From Enhygromyxa salina (GTDB taxonomy: Bacteria; Myxococcota_A; Polyangia; Nannocystales; Nannocystaceae): a DNA stretch of 64,000 nucleotides. The stretch covers positions 38,299-102,298 of the forward strand of contig NZ_JMCC02000073.1 of assembly GCF_000737335.2 (NCBI RefSeq), read 5' to 3'. Under the pieces are notes generated by a model, which saw only the letters and a list, made by a program, of their open reading frames with translations, did no database searches and was not told the DNA's origin. Position 1 is the stretch's first letter; each line of letters opens with the position of its first letter. The position numbers and the translations under genes were made by a program. Positions 17,156 to 25,136 of this stretch are shown here, in pieces.

Positions 17156-17488
17156 ATGGCAAACGATCCGAAGAACCCCGTCGAGCTCGAGCTTCCCGTG
17201 TTTGGGCGCAAAGCCAGCCCTCTGCTCAACTCGGAACAGCGCGAGATCTCTGACAACGCGGTCGCCTTCGCTGACACCTCGCGCTCGGTCGCGATGTTCG
17301 AGGCACCCGGCGATCCTGGCCACGGTTCGCACGGCTCGCACGGCAGCCACGGCTCGCACGGCAGCCACGGCTCGCACGGTTCGCACGGCAGCCACGGCAG
17401 CCACGGTTCGCACGGCTCGCACGGCAGCCACGGCTCGCACGGTTCGCACGGCAGCCACGGCAGCCACGGTTCCCACGGCAGCTGGTGA
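17156..17488 (+). CDS. HxsA-like His-Gly-Ser repeat protein, predicted precursor
   Basis: 110 residues from ATG 17156, with GAAGAGG about 8 bases upstream as ribosome-binding site. Residues 1-55 form a leader-like region (ELELPVFGRKASPLL..., AFADTSRSVAMFEAPGDPG) without a signal peptide. Residues 56-109 are 18 uninterrupted His-Gly-Ser triplets, and the last residue is Trp 110. His-Xaa-Ser repeats define HxsA, the presumed substrate of HxsB/HxsC. Here every Xaa is Gly, an unusually regular case, and the canonical HxsA N-terminal sequence is not obvious, so I call it HxsA-like. Gene position after hxsD-hxsB and the leader-plus-repeat layout support a precursor role. The repeat could bind metals through His. 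Confidence 0.85.
   Translation: MANDPKNPVELELPVFGRKASPLLNSEQREISDNAVAFADTSRSVAMFEAPGDPGHGSHGSHGSHGSHGSHGSHGSHGSHGSHGSHGSHGSHGSHGSHGSHGSHGSHGSW
17321..17482 (+). repeat. Tandem 9-nt coding repeat (His-Gly-Ser)18
   Basis: Eighteen 9-nt units encode His-Gly-Ser. Two spellings alternate (CACGGTTCG/CACGGCTCG and CACGGCAGC), forming higher-order blocks. The array is therefore expected to change length by slippage or recombination without frameshift. Confidence 0.95.
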
Positions 17489-17507
17489 GGCCGCTGCCCC
17501 AGCGAGA

Positions 17508-17598
17508 CGCCCGAGCTGAAACCAGCTCGCTGCCCAAGGTGAACCAGTCTACGAGTGTGTTCGCAAGCGGGCGAGAAGCCCTCGCCCGAGCTGAAAAC
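17508..17598 (-). repeat. Inverted copy of the ~75-bp repeat
   Basis: The complement of the 14300-14498 unit recurs here with a few changes (CGCCCGAGCTGAAA..., GTGAACCAGTC, GCAAGCGGGCGAGAAG), followed by the start of another unit. The hairpin CGGGCGAG-aagcc-CTCGCCCG is at 17568-17588. Together with the left copies it brackets hxsD-hxsB-hxsA-like in inverted orientation. Confidence 0.82.
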
Positions 17599-17656
17599 AA
17601 CAGGCGGATGCAGGTACCTGTGTCCGCCTTTGGCTTGGTTTTGAGGTTCAACGTCC

Positions 17657-18721
17657 ATGCTCGATCAACCAGCCCATACGCAGTCTGAAGCGGCGGAGCC
17701 GAGCTCCGAAGAGACCGTTGCCCAGCGGATCTCCAGTCGCGCCGCGCGGGTTCACATCCTCACGGGTGCGGTCTGCAACAACAACTGCGTGTTCTGCATG
17801 GAAGAGGATCGCGAGCAGCGCTACGTGACCAACTCGCAGACCACCGACGAGACCGTCACGTGGATCTTGAGTCAGCACGAGCAGTTCGAAGAGGTCTGCT
17901 TCACCTCGGGCGAGCCCACCACCAACCCGCGGCTGCACCATTGGGTGAAGATGGCCAAGGACGCGGGCGCGCGCTGCATCTCGATGATGACCAACGGCCG
18001 CGCGCTGAGCCACGAGAAGTTCGCTCGGCGGCTCATGGCCTTGGGCATGAACCGCTTCTACATCTCGATCCACGGCCACACCAAGAAGCTCCACGAGGGC
18101 CTCACCCGCACGCCCGACTGCTTCGAGCAGACCGTTGGCGGGCTCGACATGATCGCCAGCTTCAAGCGCTACGGGATCGAGCTGCACACCAGCACGGTGA
18201 TCACCCGGCGCAACCTCCCGCACATGGGCGAGATCTATCGCTTCTTGCGCTCACACGGCGTCGACCAGGTCGTCTTCAACATCATGCAGGCGAACGGGCG
18301 GGCCGACACGTACTTCGACCTGCTGTTTCCGACCTACTTGGAGATCGCCGCCGTCGCGCGCGAGTTCCTGGCCGAGCAAGGCAAGCGCGAGGATCCGATC
18401 AACGCAGTGTTGGTCGACATCCCGCTGTGCACGACCGAGGGCATGCCCGACGTGAACCGCGGGTACGTCGAAGCGTACGTCCACTACGAGCACGAGGACA
18501 CGCACGGGCTGCTGAGCCAGGAGATCCTGGGCGAGCGAACCGGCGGCAAAGCTGGCGAGCTCGTGCAGATTCGGCGCAGTGATCTCGACGAGAGCGCCCG
18601 GCACAAGCGGGCGGAGTGCAAGACCTGCAAGTACGACAGCGTCTGCGAGGGCGTGTGGGGCAACTACCTGCGCCGACGCGGGTGGGACGAGTTCGTGCCG
18701 ATCCCTGCTGCAGGTAGCTGA
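17657..18721 (+). CDS. Radical SAM protein next to Hxs genes
   Basis: 354 residues from ATG 17657, with GAGG upstream. The radical SAM motif CNNNCVFC is at 40-47. The usual GGEP loop reads SGEPTTNP, with one Gly replaced by Ser (TSGEP). MMTNGRA and SIHGHTK follow. The C-terminal cluster CKTCKYDSVCEG is followed by Y-L-R-R-R-G-W-D-E-F. It sits where the second maturase HxsC would be expected, directly after the His-Gly-Ser protein, but the phrases I associate with HxsC are absent. It may replace HxsC or belong to the broader radical SAM set of this region, whose cluster signature it shares. Confidence 0.85.
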   Translation: MLDQPAHTQSEAAEPSSEETVAQRISSRAARVHILTGAVCNNNCVFCMEEDREQRYVTNSQTTDETVTWILSQHEQFEEVCFTSGEPTTNPRLHHWVKMAKDAGARCISMMTNGRALSHEKFARRLMALGMNRFYISIHGHTKKLHEGLTRTPDCFEQTVGGLDMIASFKRYGIELHTSTVITRRNLPHMGEIYRFLRSHGVDQVVFNIMQANGRADTYFDLLFPTYLEIAAVAREFLAEQGKREDPINAVLVDIPLCTTEGMPDVNRGYVEAYVHYEHEDTHGLLSQEILGERTGGKAGELVQIRRSDLDESARHKRAECKTCKYDSVCEGVWGNYLRRRGWDEFVPIPAAGS

Positions 18722-18800
18722 GCCCAGGCGCTGCGCCCAGGAGCTGAGCCCAGGAGCTGAGCCCAGGAGCTGAGCCCAGTAGCTGAGCCCAACTCCTGAG
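18718..18800 (+). repeat. 13-nt tandem repeat overlapping a stop codon
   Basis: Six consecutive units of the form CTGAGCCCAGGAG (13 nt, few substitutions) and a partial seventh start inside the last codon/stop of the radical SAM gene and fill the gap to the convergent esterase gene. Confidence 0.85.
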
Positions 18801-18819
18801 TCCTTCCGTTCGCCGAGCT

Positions 18820-19770
18820 CTAGCCGTTCGCCAAACGTGGCCTAGGGTCGAAGTCGGCCGCGGGCACCGTCGCGTCGCCAAACCAGGCTTCCACGTGCTC
18901 GCCGATCGCCTCGAGAGCTTGGTTGGCGTCGGGCAACGCTGGCGCGAAGAAGTGCCAGACGTGCCAGAGATCCTCGTAGATGTCGACGCGAACGTCGACG
19001 CCTGCCGCTCGGGCGCGTTGCTCAAAGCGGGTCGAGTCCGACAGCAGAATCTCTTGCCCCCCCACGTGGATCAAGATCGGCGGGAGACCCCGGAGGTCGG
19101 CTTTGAGGGGCGAGGCCAACGCCAACTCGGGGTTGGCCCCATAGGCCCGTACCATGAGCTCGCACCCGGCCGCCGTAATCCATGGGTCGACGTCGGCGAG
19201 CGACGTCATGGTTGGTCCCGAGAGCGTTGGATCGAGCCACGGCGAGAGCATCACGATCGCCCGGGGCTGGGGCAGGTGCGTGTCTTTGGCGAGCAGGGCC
19301 ATTGACACCATGAGCGCGCAGCCGGCCGAGTCTCCGGCAAAGATGATCTGACTTGCTGCGGTCCCTTGACGGAGCAAGGCGCGATATACCGCCATCAGAT
19401 CCTGAAGACCCGCAGGGAACGGGTGTTCTGGTGCGAGGCGATACTCCGGGACGATGCACTGTGCGCGGCAGACGGTGGCGACGCGTGCGGCCAACGCCCG
19501 GTGCGAGTCACATGAGCCTGAGCAGTAGCCCCCGCCGTGGACGTAGATCACGACTCGCTCCGCGCGCGACAAGGGGGTGAGGCGCTCGACCGCGACGCCG
19601 CCAAAGGTGTCCCGCTCGACCAGGACCCCTGTCGGTATTTCCGCTTGCGAGCCCAATGCGTCGAGCGTGCCACGCTGGACCTCGATCGGAACGTCGGCGC
19701 CGAGCAGTGGCGCGAGGTCGTTGGCAATCATCGTGCGCATTTGATCCCTGATCTGTGTGGTCTTGCTCAT
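18820..19770 (-). CDS. Alpha/beta hydrolase of the HSL (GDXG) esterase family
   Basis: 316 residues from ATG 19770. The oxyanion-hole motif HGGGYCSGS is preceded by VVIYV. The nucleophile motif is GDSAG, and the PEYRLAPEHPFPAGLQD block is typical of hormone-sensitive-lipase-like (family IV) carboxylesterases. The catalytic His is expected in the LWHVWHFF segment. The length fits the family (~310). It has no signal peptide, so it is cytoplasmic. It probably hydrolyses short-chain esters; the physiological substrate is unknown. It is convergent with the radical SAM gene at 17657 and appears unrelated to it. Confidence 0.92.
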   Translation of the reverse strand: MSKTTQIRDQMRTMIANDLAPLLGADVPIEVQRGTLDALGSQAEIPTGVLVERDTFGGVAVERLTPLSRAERVVIYVHGGGYCSGSCDSHRALAARVATVCRAQCIVPEYRLAPEHPFPAGLQDLMAVYRALLRQGTAASQIIFAGDSAGCALMVSMALLAKDTHLPQPRAIVMLSPWLDPTLSGPTMTSLADVDPWITAAGCELMVRAYGANPELALASPLKADLRGLPPILIHVGGQEILLSDSTRFEQRARAAGVDVRVDIYEDLWHVWHFFAPALPDANQALEAIGEHVEAWFGDATVPAADFDPRPRLANG

Positions 19771-20333
19771 TCGTACCTCGTATGTATAGGGTCGCGGAAT
19801 TTAGAACGATTAGCTCATCTTTTTTCCAAGAAATTCACGGGCTGAAACTTACGTGACTGTCTGCGCGAAATGCATGCGCCCATTGCGTTCACCACGCATG
19901 GTTTTCGTGCTGCTAGACTAGGCTAGAGCCTGCGTGAAGCCCAAGTAGGGGGGGACCGCTGATGTCGGGCACGGGCGCGCGCCGACGAGCATTTGCACTC
20001 GCCATTGAAGGCGCGCTCGGTAAGCGCGCTCGCGAATGAACATGTACTGGTGCTAGTGGCACTCGATCGCTGCTCGCGCCCGCGCTTGGGGCGGCGCCGT
20101 CGACGGGGGCGCCGCGGCGCGACCGAGCGGCGCCATGTAGGACTCGGCGAAAATCCGCATCGCTGAACTCGGCGTAGAACTCCGAGGCGGGTGCGTTCGA
20201 TCGTGGTGTTGTCCCAAGGATCGTCAGCTTGTCGTCGCCGACTCTGGAGGCCGCGCGGATCAGCTTCCTCACCCCCGTCGTGCAGGCGGGTCGTCAGTTT
20301 GGCGGCGACGCACAACGCTGCCACACTCGCCGG
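19771..20333. other. Gene-poor region, locally AT-richer
   Basis: About 560 bp without a supported gene. The first ~150 bp are AT-richer than the surroundings (ATCTTTTTTCCAAGAAATTC) and probably hold the esterase promoter. The remainder has overlapping ORFs on both strands with no recognisable product. It may include decayed coding sequence. Confidence 0.4.
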
Positions 20334-20888
20334 GTGGATCCCGACGATCGAAGCGCACGGATCATCGCAGCCAACGCTGGCTTCGAGATCGTCGAGGTGG
20401 AGGGTCGGGTGTGGTTCTTCGATCGTCGCACCCGCGGCCCGGGCATCGCGGCCGCCGTGAGCGGCGGCGTCGCTGGGATCACGTTGATCAACGCCTTCGT
20501 CATGGCGCTCGGCGCCCTGTCCGGTGCGAACCTTGGGGGGTCGTGGTGGGGAGCGCTGGCGCTCGGTGGCGTGGCTGCGCTCGCGGGTGGGGTCTGCCGC
20601 GCGGCGTTGGCCTTGCGGCAGCGGCGACTTGGCTGCAAGCGGGCGGACCTCCGGCCCATCGCCATGGTCGATCGTGCGGGCGGGACCGTGCTCGACGCTC
20701 GCGGCACAGCGATCGCTCCGGTCGCCCAGGTTCGCGCGGGGCGGGGCATGTTGATCGGCAGCTCGGCGCCCGCGCTGTTCCTGCGGCCGCCCGGCGGGGG
20801 CCGGATCGAGGTGTTTCGCGGTTCGCTGTTCGGCGGTGGGATCGAGCGCGCCCAGGTGGCCTTGGCGAAGCTGGGCTTTTCTCGCTAG
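20334..20888 (+). CDS. Hypothetical membrane protein
   Basis: 184 residues from GTG 20334; the frame extends upstream to TTG 20229, but that part is not protein-like. After ~40 residues (GFEIVEVEGRVWFFDRRTRG) two hydrophobic segments follow (GIAAAVSGGVAGITLINAFV and GALALGGVAALAGGVCRAAL), so it is an inner-membrane protein with two helices. The C-terminal ~90 residues have a regular beta pattern (MVDRAGGTVLDARG, IEVFRGSLFGGG). I do not recognise the family. It is 11 bp upstream of the lipoprotein gene at 20900 and probably cotranscribed. Confidence 0.6.
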   Translation: MDPDDRSARIIAANAGFEIVEVEGRVWFFDRRTRGPGIAAAVSGGVAGITLINAFVMALGALSGANLGGSWWGALALGGVAALAGGVCRAALALRQRRLGCKRADLRPIAMVDRAGGTVLDARGTAIAPVAQVRAGRGMLIGSSAPALFLRPPGGGRIEVFRGSLFGGGIERAQVALAKLGFSR

Positions 20889-20899
20889 GGTGGGCAGCG

Positions 20900-21616
20900 G
20901 TGGACACGCTCAAGCAAGGCTGGGGAGCGCTTGGGAGCACGGTCTTGGCGATCGCGTGTGTCCCCCGGGTCTCGGCTTCGATCGTGGTCGAGCCGCCTCC
21001 GAAGCCGCCCAAGGCAGAGGGGCCGGCCACGGCCGATGTCGCCAAGCCCAAGCCGCGCACGCGCGGCGATGACCCGGGTCCACCTCAGATCGTTCGCGCC
21101 GAGCAGCTGTCAGCGTCGCAGCTGCGCCTGCACTTTAGCGAAGCGATCGCGCCGCTCGGCGAGGTCGATCCCAACGACTTTCGCGTCAGCGTGTTGAGCG
21201 TCTACATCAACCCGCGGGCGGGCTACTCCTACGCCTACTACTACGACTTTGGGTACCGCTCCTACGGCCAGATGCTGCGCTTCACGAGCGCGCAGGCGGG
21301 CACGCTCGAGCTTGATTTGTACTTCGCGCCCGCGGTGCCGCAGCACTACTGCCGGCAGCTCGACTATCAAAACAGCTACGCGCCGCCGGGCGCCCACGCC
21401 GAGACCGCCCTGTTCCTGCACTACGCGGCCGGAGCCATCCCGATCCTCGATACGGGCGGCACCGCGCTCCAGAATTTTGGCGCCGATTGGGTCGTGGCCG
21501 GGCGAGGCGACGCGCCCGAGAGCCGTCGGGAGGTCCCGAAATCCCAGGCGCAGCGAGCCGGGCAGGGCTTGGTGCGGATCGAGTGTGGGCCGGCAATTCC
21601 GCCGGGTCCCCGATGA
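20900..21616 (+). CDS. Lipoprotein with Tyr-rich segment, paralogue of 21675 gene
   Basis: 238 residues from GTG 20900, with AGGGTGGG upstream. The signal peptide ends in LAIAC (lipobox). A Pro/Lys-rich linker precedes a conserved block LRLHFSEAIAPLGEVDPNDF, which resembles bacterial Ig-like (SbsA/Big_5-type) openings. A striking Tyr-rich stretch follows (AGYSYAYYYDFGYRSYG), and the protein ends in GPAIPPGPR. The next gene shares all these blocks. No catalytic motif was seen. It probably faces the periplasm or cell surface. Confidence 0.75.
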   Translation: MDTLKQGWGALGSTVLAIACVPRVSASIVVEPPPKPPKAEGPATADVAKPKPRTRGDDPGPPQIVRAEQLSASQLRLHFSEAIAPLGEVDPNDFRVSVLSVYINPRAGYSYAYYYDFGYRSYGQMLRFTSAQAGTLELDLYFAPAVPQHYCRQLDYQNSYAPPGAHAETALFLHYAAGAIPILDTGGTALQNFGADWVVAGRGDAPESRREVPKSQAQRAGQGLVRIECGPAIPPGPR

Positions 21617-21674
21617 GCGGGACGCTGGGTTGAATGTGAAAGATCAATCCAACTCGCGCGTCGTTGTTGCGATC

Positions 21675-22424
21675 ATGCCAACGAGTCCCTCCCCCGCGCG
21701 CGTGCCCGCTTTGGTCGAGTTATTGGGAGTTGGTGCGGCTACTCTGGGGGTCTCGGGGCTGGCGTGCTCGATGCCAAGCGCGAACATTGGGTCGGTGGCG
21801 CCTGGTCCCGACAAGGCGAGCGATGCCAAGCAGACCCGCAGCCAGGCCAAGGCCGCGCGCAAGTCTGCGGCGCCCCGGCAAGGACCCACGCTGACAGAGG
21901 CGGAGCTGCTCGGCGAGGGCGAGCACCTCCGCCTGCACTTCAGCGAGCCGCTCGCGCCCACGGATCGCGTTGATCCCAATGACTTTCGCCTGAGCATGGC
22001 AATGGTCTATTCGTACAAGATGTATGCATATGCGTATTACTACGATCCAGGTCTGGCCGAGGGCGAAGAGCTGATGGTCGTCACGTCCATGCGCGGTCAG
22101 GGGGACACGCTCGATCTCTACCTCAGCCCGCCCTTCGAGCTCGCCTATTGTGAAGAGCTGCGGCGGGAGCTCGCCGACATGCAGAGCGAGCCGGGCGTGC
22201 GCGCCGACGGTGGGGTGTTCTTGCACTACGCTCCGGGCGAGGTGCCGATCACCGATCTCGACGGCAATCACATGGCGGCGGTCGCTGCCGAGTGGGTGCT
22301 GCACAGGCGCCGCGGGACCGAGGACCCCGAAGAGATGTACTTCGAGGGCCCGCCGGCCCGTCGCGCGCTGCGGGAGCCGATCCGCGTGCGCTGTGGGCCG
22401 CGGCTGCCACCTGGGCCGCGGTAG
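21675..22424 (+). CDS. Lipoprotein with Tyr-rich segment, paralogue of 20900 gene
   Basis: 249 residues from ATG 21675 (GTG 21636 is a possible earlier start). The signal peptide ends in SGLAC. After a Lys/Ala-rich linker come LRLHFSEPLAPTDRVDPNDF and SYKMYAYAYYYDPG, then LFLHYA-like GVFLHYAPGEVPITDLDGN, and the end GPRLPPGPR. Every block has a counterpart in the preceding gene, so the two arose by tandem duplication with substantial divergence. Function is unknown. It is convergent with the FG-GAP lipoprotein gene at 22477. Confidence 0.75.
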   Translation: MPTSPSPARVPALVELLGVGAATLGVSGLACSMPSANIGSVAPGPDKASDAKQTRSQAKAARKSAAPRQGPTLTEAELLGEGEHLRLHFSEPLAPTDRVDPNDFRLSMAMVYSYKMYAYAYYYDPGLAEGEELMVVTSMRGQGDTLDLYLSPPFELAYCEELRRELADMQSEPGVRADGGVFLHYAPGEVPITDLDGNHMAAVAAEWVLHRRRGTEDPEEMYFEGPPARRALREPIRVRCGPRLPPGPR

Positions 22425-22476
22425 GGTGAACGTTGCCGACCGCGGCGGGTCGCCAGTGGGGGGCGAGCAGACACGA

Positions 22477-23742
22477 TCAGGGCGCGCTCGACATCATGAT
22501 GCAGATGCCAGCGTCGGTCATTGTCGCGACGTCGCCCACGCAGTCGCCGTTGAGGTCACCAATCGCGACCTGCTTGGGGTTTTGACCCTGACACACACCC
22601 TGGATCGCCAGACCGAAGCCCGTGCCCGTGGACAGGTAGGCGGCGATCGTGGTGCCGCCAACGATCGCCACGTCGTCGCGCCCGTCGAGATCGATGTCGC
22701 CCAGCGCGACGCTGGTGGGTGCAGACGGGGCCGAGATCTCGACGTCGGGTCCCAGGGCGCCAGTGCCATCGCCAAAGAACAGATGTCCCGCGTCGAAGCC
22801 CCCGCCGAGCGTGGTGACGACGACGTCGAGGTGGTCGTCGCCGTCGACGTCGCCGATCGCCACGTCGCTGGCCGCGCCCATGAACGTCTGCGGTGAACCT
22901 GGAGCGACGATGCCCATGCCCGAGTTGATCGCAACGTAGACTTGCCCGAGCGCGGCCACGACGACGTCGTTGCTCTCGTCTTCGTCGAAGTTGCCGATCG
23001 CCACGCCGCCAAGGTTGGCGCCCCACGGGGCGCCGCTCACGATCGGGCTCTCGGGCAGGTAGCTCTCTTGCAACGATGCGCCAAACATGTACGTCAGCGC
23101 GGCCTTGGGCGACACGATGTCGATCGTCGCGTCGCCGTTCATCTGGCCAAGCGCGAACAACGGTGACGGGGCATCGAGCGACTCGTAGTCGTTGAACCCG
23201 CCGCTGCCGTCACCGCGCATGCGGACCAGCACGGTCGTGTTGGTGTACGCTCGAAACACGACATCGTAGACTCCGTCAGCGATCGCCTGGCCGTGGACCG
23301 CCGAAGGAAAGGTCTCGACCGGGAGCATCGTGATCACCGGAGCGCCAAAGCTGCCGTCGCCAGCGCCGAGGTAGACCCGCAGCTCGTGGTCGTCGTAGCT
23401 CGTCGAGACGAGATCGAGCGCGCCGTCGCCATCGACGTCACCGAGCGTGAGTCCCTGCGGGTTGGCGCCGGCCAGGAGCATGATCGGATCGGCGTAGTTG
23501 ACCGGGTAGGGACCCCCTTCACACGTTTCGGGGTCACCGTCACCGTCGCCATCGCCATCGCCATCACCGTCGCCGTCGCCGTCGCCGTCACCCGGGTCAC
23601 CATCACCATCACCATCACCGTCGCCCGTCTCGTCCTCACCCGTCTCGTCCGCACCCGTGGGAGGAACCATCGGATCCTCGAAGCACCCGAACAGGGTGAG
23701 AGCCAAGATCGTCGAGAGTGGACAGAGCGGTCGCAGTCGCAT
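22477..23742 (-). CDS. FG-GAP/VCBS repeat lipoprotein with GD linker
   Basis: 421 residues from ATG 23742. The signal peptide ends in LFGC. A (GD)n linker spans roughly residues 40-70. The remainder has at least six repeats of the type L-G-D-V-D-G-D-G-x-x-D-L-V (for example LTLGDVDGDGALDLV, VAIGDVDGDDHLDVVV, VALGDIDLDGRDDVAI), the Ca-binding loops of an FG-GAP beta-propeller. Such proteins are extracellular adhesion or structural proteins. It is anchored by lipid at the outer membrane, with the propeller displayed at the end of the acidic linker. No enzymatic residues were recognised. Confidence 0.88.
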   Translation of the reverse strand: MRLRPLCPLSTILALTLFGCFEDPMVPPTGADETGEDETGDGDGDGDGDPGDGDGDGDGDGDGDGDGDGDPETCEGGPYPVNYADPIMLLAGANPQGLTLGDVDGDGALDLVSTSYDDHELRVYLGAGDGSFGAPVITMLPVETFPSAVHGQAIADGVYDVVFRAYTNTTVLVRMRGDGSGGFNDYESLDAPSPLFALGQMNGDATIDIVSPKAALTYMFGASLQESYLPESPIVSGAPWGANLGGVAIGNFDEDESNDVVVAALGQVYVAINSGMGIVAPGSPQTFMGAASDVAIGDVDGDDHLDVVVTTLGGGFDAGHLFFGDGTGALGPDVEISAPSAPTSVALGDIDLDGRDDVAIVGGTTIAAYLSTGTGFGLAIQGVCQGQNPKQVAIGDLNGDCVGDVATMTDAGICIMMSSAP

Positions 23743-23801
23743 GACAAGCTTCTTCGAGCCGGTAGTCTACACCGTCCGGCGGTGCGACCGGCCAGCCCCG
23801 A

Positions 23802-25073
23802 TCAGTCTGGCGACTCCGCGAACCACCGCTGGGGCATGCTGCGGCTGATCAGCTCGGCGAGCACGAACGGGTGCAGCTCCGTCTTGGCCGAGACCTGCGT
23901 GGCAAACGGCGAGTGCCCAAAGCTGCGCACGGTGATGTGCGCAGTTGGGTAGCGGCGGCGCAGGTCCAGCGCGGCGTGAAAGTTGGTGCCCTCGTCGCCG
24001 GTCCCGACCACGATCACTGGATCCCCGACGTCGCCCGCGAGCACCTCGTCGATCTGCCGCCAGATCGCTGGGTGCCGAAGGTGGCCCTCGAACACGTGGC
24101 GGGGATGATCGCAGAACCCCGGGCTCTCGGCGAACTTCAGCGCGTTGGCGTTGGCCTCGAGATCGACCAGCACGATCGTGCCAAACGCCTCGCTGGCTTG
24201 GGTCTGCAGCTGATGCAGGACCGTCTGACCGAAGCGGCCAAACCCGGCGAGCACGACCAGGTCGCGGTGGGTCGATGCCCCAAACCGAGCGATCAGGCGT
24301 TGCTCGACCAGCTGGATCGCGGCGGACTCGAGGCTGTTGAAGGCTTCGTAGCCGCCGTCGATCGCCTCGGCTGGGACCGCGCGCATGAACGCGAGATCGG
24401 CCACGTGCGCGACGATCCGCCCGCGCAACCAGGGGCGCCGGATCAAGACCCGCGAGGCCGTGTCGAGGTTGACGAAGTCGTCGCCGGTCAGCAGCATCAC
24501 GCGGCGCGCCCGGGCGATGCCGACGGCGTCGCGGACCTCGTCACTGCGGATGTCGCCGATGACCACGAGCGCCTTGTAGGCGTGCTCGAGCTCGCTGATC
24601 CGAGGATTGTTGGGGTCCCGCTCGAGCACGACCACGTGGACGTCTGGGTCGAGCTCGCGCAGGCGCTTGATGTACAGCAGCGAGAGCCGACCCGCCCCGC
24701 CAACGATCACGTGATCGCGCATGCGTCGGACCCGACGCGCGAACGGGTTCAAGATCCGCAGCGCGGCCTCGACCACGGCGCTCGCGGTGATCACCGGCGC
24801 AAAAAAGTACGCTCCCCACAGCACCCCGCGCCAGATCGGCGGCCCGCCGTGGGGCGTGCCAAGGTCGACGCCGCCGACCACGAACAAGCCGAGCGCGTAG
24901 TAGGCCTTCGCCCAGTAGCCGACCTCGCTCAGCTCGCGCTCGCTCACCTCGACCCCCGAAGACAGGCCGAAGAAGCCGGCGAAGAACACGAGCACCACCG
25001 GGATTGCGCGCCAAGCCCTCGCGCGGGGCCCGAGCCCCGTGGGTGACGACAGGCCGGTACGAATGTTCGGCAT
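23802..25073 (-). CDS. TrkA-N (RCK-like) NAD-binding membrane protein
   Basis: 423 residues from ATG 25073 (TTG 25088 is upstream in frame). Two hydrophobic segments lie in the first ~100 residues (IPVVLVFFAGFFGL and VLWGAYFFAPVITASAVVEA). Two nucleotide-binding domains follow, starting HVIVGGAGRLSLLYI (~110) and LVVLAGFGRFGQTVL (~280). These G-x-G-x-x-G/A motifs with acidic partners (VVLERD, VLVDLEA) are typical of TrkA-N/RCK domains that gate K+ channels or transporters. The membrane part is shorter than a full channel and I see no TVGYG filter. It may therefore be a regulatory or divergent channel subunit. A cation-related role is inferred. Confidence 0.75.
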   Translation of the reverse strand: MPNIRTGLSSPTGLGPRARAWRAIPVVLVFFAGFFGLSSGVEVSERELSEVGYWAKAYYALGLFVVGGVDLGTPHGGPPIWRGVLWGAYFFAPVITASAVVEAALRILNPFARRVRRMRDHVIVGGAGRLSLLYIKRLRELDPDVHVVVLERDPNNPRISELEHAYKALVVIGDIRSDEVRDAVGIARARRVMLLTGDDFVNLDTASRVLIRRPWLRGRIVAHVADLAFMRAVPAEAIDGGYEAFNSLESAAIQLVEQRLIARFGASTHRDLVVLAGFGRFGQTVLHQLQTQASEAFGTIVLVDLEANANALKFAESPGFCDHPRHVFEGHLRHPAIWRQIDEVLAGDVGDPVIVVGTGDEGTNFHAALDLRRRYPTAHITVRSFGHSPFATQVSAKTELHPFVLAELISRSMPQRWFAESPD

Positions 25074-25097
25074 GGGTAACGGTAGCAAGTAACCACC

Positions 25098-25135
25098 CCC
25101 ACAGAGACCTCGGCGAAGGCCGAGGTCTGTGAGGG
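25098..25135. terminator. Hairpin between DoxX and TrkA-type genes
   Basis: GACCTCGGC (25106-25114), loop GAAG, GCCGAGGTC (25119-25127), extended by further pairing on both sides. It lies just after the DoxX gene stop on the minus strand. No clear T-run follows, so termination strength is uncertain. Confidence 0.55.
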
Positions 25136-25136
25136 G

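Noticed and set aside
17156..17488. Collagen-like or silk-like structural protein
   Set aside because: Repeats are HGS, not GXY with Pro; hxsD/hxsB neighbours favour an HxsA-type substrate.
17131..17658. Minus-strand frames with Trp-Leu-Pro-Cys-Glu repeats
   Set aside because: Produced by the complement of the HGS array; the plus-strand gene has start, ribosome-binding site and hxs context.
17657..18721. Calling this radical SAM gene hxsC
   Set aside because: Position fits, but its loop (TSGEP) and C-terminal cluster match the other rSAM proteins here rather than what I recall of HxsC.
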